From the NCBI RefSeq assembly GCF_001661265.1, contig NW_017566995.1, positions 248,001 to 312,000 on the forward strand: a stretch of DNA of 64,000 bases, written 5' to 3'. How positions within the stretch are numbered: the first letter of the stretch is position 1; every line of letters starts with the position of its first letter. The position numbers and the translations under genes were made by a program. The DNA is from Saitoella complicata NRRL Y-17804 (taxonomy: Eukaryota; Ascomycota; Saitoellomycetes; Saitoellales; Saitoellaceae). Shown here one piece after another: positions 62,041 to 64,000 of this stretch. The notes below the pieces were generated by a model that was given only the letters and a program-made list of their open reading frames with translations, did no database searches and was not told where the DNA came from.

Positions 62041-62333
62041 TGAGGTAGAAGGGAAGACGTGATGTGAGGAGTCCAGAATAATGTAATGTTTAACAGCAAA
62101 TATATGAAGGTCCGACAATTCCCTTGTTCAATCGTTAGCGAGCAACACATTCCGAGACGGTGCCCTAGTTTTGTACTCAGCCTGTCTGACTGTAGACATC
62201 GGTAACATGAAGATACGGCGGTCTTGTTTCCCTAACCATACCCGGCTCACACTTTGAATGTAGCCCGTGAGAAATGAGTCCCGCTCGCATCAATGGTATA
62301 TGGTTGTTTCCAATAAAACTCGTCATCTGTCCA

Positions 62334-62415
62334 GTCAGCGTGTCCGAGTGGTTAAGGAGAGAGATTAGAAATCTCTTACGGTCTCCGTGCGCAGGTTCGA
62401 GTCCTGTCGCTGACG
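62334..62415 (+). tRNA. tRNA-Ser (AGA), copy 3
   Basis: Same 82-nt sequence as copies 1 and 2, on the opposite strand. It follows secreted protein 3 by about 290 nt, in the same relative orientation as copy 1 follows secreted protein 1. Confidence 0.97.
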
Positions 62416-62571
62416 TCAATCTTTTTCTCTTTCCCCCCTCTCGCAAGCAATGACTTGGGATCAATGCACCATCGGCCGCCGCAGTAAGAATACCGTGTCC
62501 TCTATTGCCATTAGGCTAAATCAATACCAATACCACACCTATCCTATCCTCTCCTCCTCCTCCTTATCAGC

Positions 62572-64000
62572 TCACATCCCACCCAACCCCCTCCCCTCCT
62601 CAGCCCCCACCCTCTCCCTCGCCATCTCCGCAAACGTCTTCTCCCCACCTTTACCCCCTTTGTTCTCATCACCGGTACCCTCCCTCTCCTTAATCTCCTT
62701 CACAGTCTCAATACCCTTCGTATCACCCTCAACATCCTCCTCCTTTTTCGAACTCTTCCTGTTAGAGTTGGGGGCGTTGTAGGCGACAGCATTCATCTCC
62801 CGAATCCCCTTCACGACTTCCTCGTTTCGCGTCGTTGCGTCTCCCCAGGCTGGGGATGCGGCTGTGACGGGATCGGCGGATGCTGTGCCGCGTTCTTTGC
62901 CGCGTTCTTCGATGGTAGTTGTGGAGGCGATACCGGAGTCAGCATCGCCGGCGCGGGTTTCGTGGGAAGAGGCGAGGATCTTATCTCCCTCCTTTACGGC
63001 TTTCTCGTCCTTATTCCTCTCCGACTCGCCTTCGCGAACGGGTTTGGATTCTTCGAGGACTTTCTCGCCGGCTTTCGCTTGTTTACTCGCTGCCAAATCT
63101 TCCCAAACCCTGTCCCCACCCGGCCCCATCCGTCCCTCCTGAATCGCCCTCTCCTCTTTAAGGGGAATCTGATGCCCCCCCGGCACAACCCTCTTCCACG
63201 CCCCCCACACCCCCCTCATCTGCCGCGGATTAAAGATATCCGACACATAAAACCCCTTCTTCCACGGCTCTTGGGTTCGATTCTGCCCAGCGATCGTATA
63301 AAAGAGCGTCCCATCGTAGATTCGGCGCAGGTCTTCTTTCTCAATATACCCGTCACGCGCAATGAGCACGATCGTCGCATACCACTCGAAAATCGCTGCT
63401 CCCCAGCCGAAGGGGTCGAGGACTACGCGTTGACCTTTTAGCATGCTAAACACTTCGCGGATGGAGAGTTTGGTGGGGGTTGCGGGGTTGGCATATTTCG
63501 CGAAGATGTCTTCGAATTGTTGGGGGCGGAAACGGCCTTCGGGGTCGTAGGTGTTTGTGTCGGAGCCGTGTTTCGCCTTATGTATCCCATCCAGGTAGAC
63601 ACGGAAGAGAGGATCGGGAATATAGGAGTGGTGGAGACGAGTGGGGTAGGAGAAGCCGGAATGGATGATGACCACCGCGATCACACACAACAACAAATTA
63701 TACCCCAACGCACGGAATCCGATAAACGTATCCCACGGGTTCACGATCCCATCGTTATCTGGGTCCCAGAATGCGCAATGGAGCTGCATGACGGACATCT
63801 CGGACACATCGCGGCGGGGACGGTGTTGGGAGATGTGGTAGTTGAATTTCTCGGTGCCGTTGGGGGCGGAGGGAGTTGATGCCTTGTGGGCACGGGCGGT
63901 ACCGGGGTAGGGGAGGGAGGAGGGGGGGATGAGGGCTGGTTGGCGGGAGGCGGTGATGGGGGCGTGGTGGGCGATTACCTTTGGCTGGTCGCCTGTTGTG
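62572..64000 (-). CDS. Caleosin (lipid-droplet calcium-binding peroxygenase family), 5' end outside window
   Basis: Partial: the minus-strand frame is open to the window edge, so the N-terminus lies beyond 64000. The EF-hand reads FWDPDNDGIVNPWDTF, followed by the membrane segment YNLLLCVIAVVIIHSGFSYP with the proline-knot-like turn, then RVYLDGIHKAKHGSDTNTYD and FGWGAAIFEWYATIVLIARD. The conserved heme-ligand type His residues (LHCAFWD and IHKAKHG) are present. After about residue 290 comes a long charged Glu/Lys/Ala-rich tail of about 170 residues that ordinary caleosins lack. Family knowledge: caleosins bind lipid droplets and some act as peroxygenases. Confidence 0.9.
   Translation of the reverse strand, partial: TTGDQPKVIAHHAPITASRQPALIPPSSLPYPGTARAHKASTPSAPNGTEKFNYHISQHRPRRDVSEMSVMQLHCAFWDPDNDGIVNPWDTFIGFRALGYNLLLCVIAVVIIHSGFSYPTRLHHSYIPDPLFRVYLDGIHKAKHGSDTNTYDPEGRFRPQQFEDIFAKYANPATPTKLSIREVFSMLKGQRVVLDPFGWGAAIFEWYATIVLIARDGYIEKEDLRRIYDGTLFYTIAGQNRTQEPWKKGFYVSDIFNPRQMRGVWGAWKRVVPGGHQIPLKEERAIQEGRMGPGGDRVWEDLAASKQAKAGEKVLEESKPVREGESERNKDEKAVKEGDKILASSHETRAGDADSGIASTTTIEERGKERGTASADPVTAASPAWGDATTRNEEVVKGIREMNAVAYNAPNSNRKSSKKEEDVEGDTKGIETVKEIKEREGTGDENKGGKGGEKTFAEMARERVGAEEGRGLGGM

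Noticed and set aside
1-64000. CRISPR array, rRNA, integrated bacterial genes or LTR-type elements
   Set aside because: No regularly spaced direct repeats, rRNA segments, long terminal repeats or reverse-transcriptase motifs were seen; gene structures are eukaryotic throughout.

Overview
The window is 64 kb of nuclear DNA from a filamentous fungus, most likely an ascomycete of the Pezizomycotina type. The evidence is short GT-AG introns (about 50-90 nt, few per gene), a fungal-only translation elongation factor 3, a Cdc11/AspA-type septin, a fungal caleosin, Bet5, Ist3, Prp38, Isy1, Ku70 and Vms1 orthologues, and a Tc1-like transposon decayed by C-to-T and G-to-A type changes as expected after RIP or cytosine methylation. 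Intron boundaries were read by eye and checked for reading phase. The species cannot be named from this sequence, and phylum level is an inference.

Layout. 0-13.9 kb is dense housekeeping DNA: Ist3 spliceosomal RRM protein, a cytoplasmic-looking lipase, Cdc11-type septin, TRAPP subunit Bet5, a PROPPIN (Hsv2/WIPI-like), a six-zinc-knuckle protein, an RBR ubiquitin ligase with a CUE-like N-terminus, and a P450. 14.0-17.7 kb is a dead Tc1/mariner-type element that has imperfect 32-bp ends, carries an extra spliced-looking minus-strand gene remnant, and has a related 0.6-kb non-autonomous copy inserted just inside its right end. 18.3-34.5 kb holds Vms1, NAD(P)HX epimerase, mitochondrial ribosomal protein bS16m, the divergent pair PRP38/ISY1, the divergent pair KU70/DOA1, an FMN 2-hydroxyacid oxidase, a BAR-SH3 protein and a Baeyer-Villiger-type monooxygenase. 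34.8-39.0 kb holds two convergent orphan genes, one of which combines a ubiquitin-like domain with a C-terminal RING finger. 39.3-53.8 kb holds a mitochondrial P-loop ATPase, a tRNA-Ser, a large secreted Ser/Thr-rich protein, eEF3, a secreted alpha/beta hydrolase, a DUF3818-type protein and a short-chain dehydrogenase. 55.1-64.0 kb holds a small secreted protein, a DUF1295 membrane protein, two more Ser/Thr-rich secreted paralogues between two further identical tRNA-Ser genes, and a caleosin cut by the window edge.

The most interesting system is the three-member family of secreted Ser/Thr/Val-rich proteins (41835-43787 minus, 58193-59923 plus, 60157-62040 plus). They share four alignable landmarks in a long repetitive stalk but end differently: no module, a six-cysteine knottin-like module, and an apple/PAN-like cysteine module. 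Identical tRNA-Ser(AGA) genes, with partly duplicated flanks, lie beside them, suggesting segmental duplication. Second are the Ubl-RING protein and the two-gene Tc1-like element. A window-wide oddity is block-wise switching inside single genes between C-ending codons (Leu CTC) and G-ending codons (Leu TTG).
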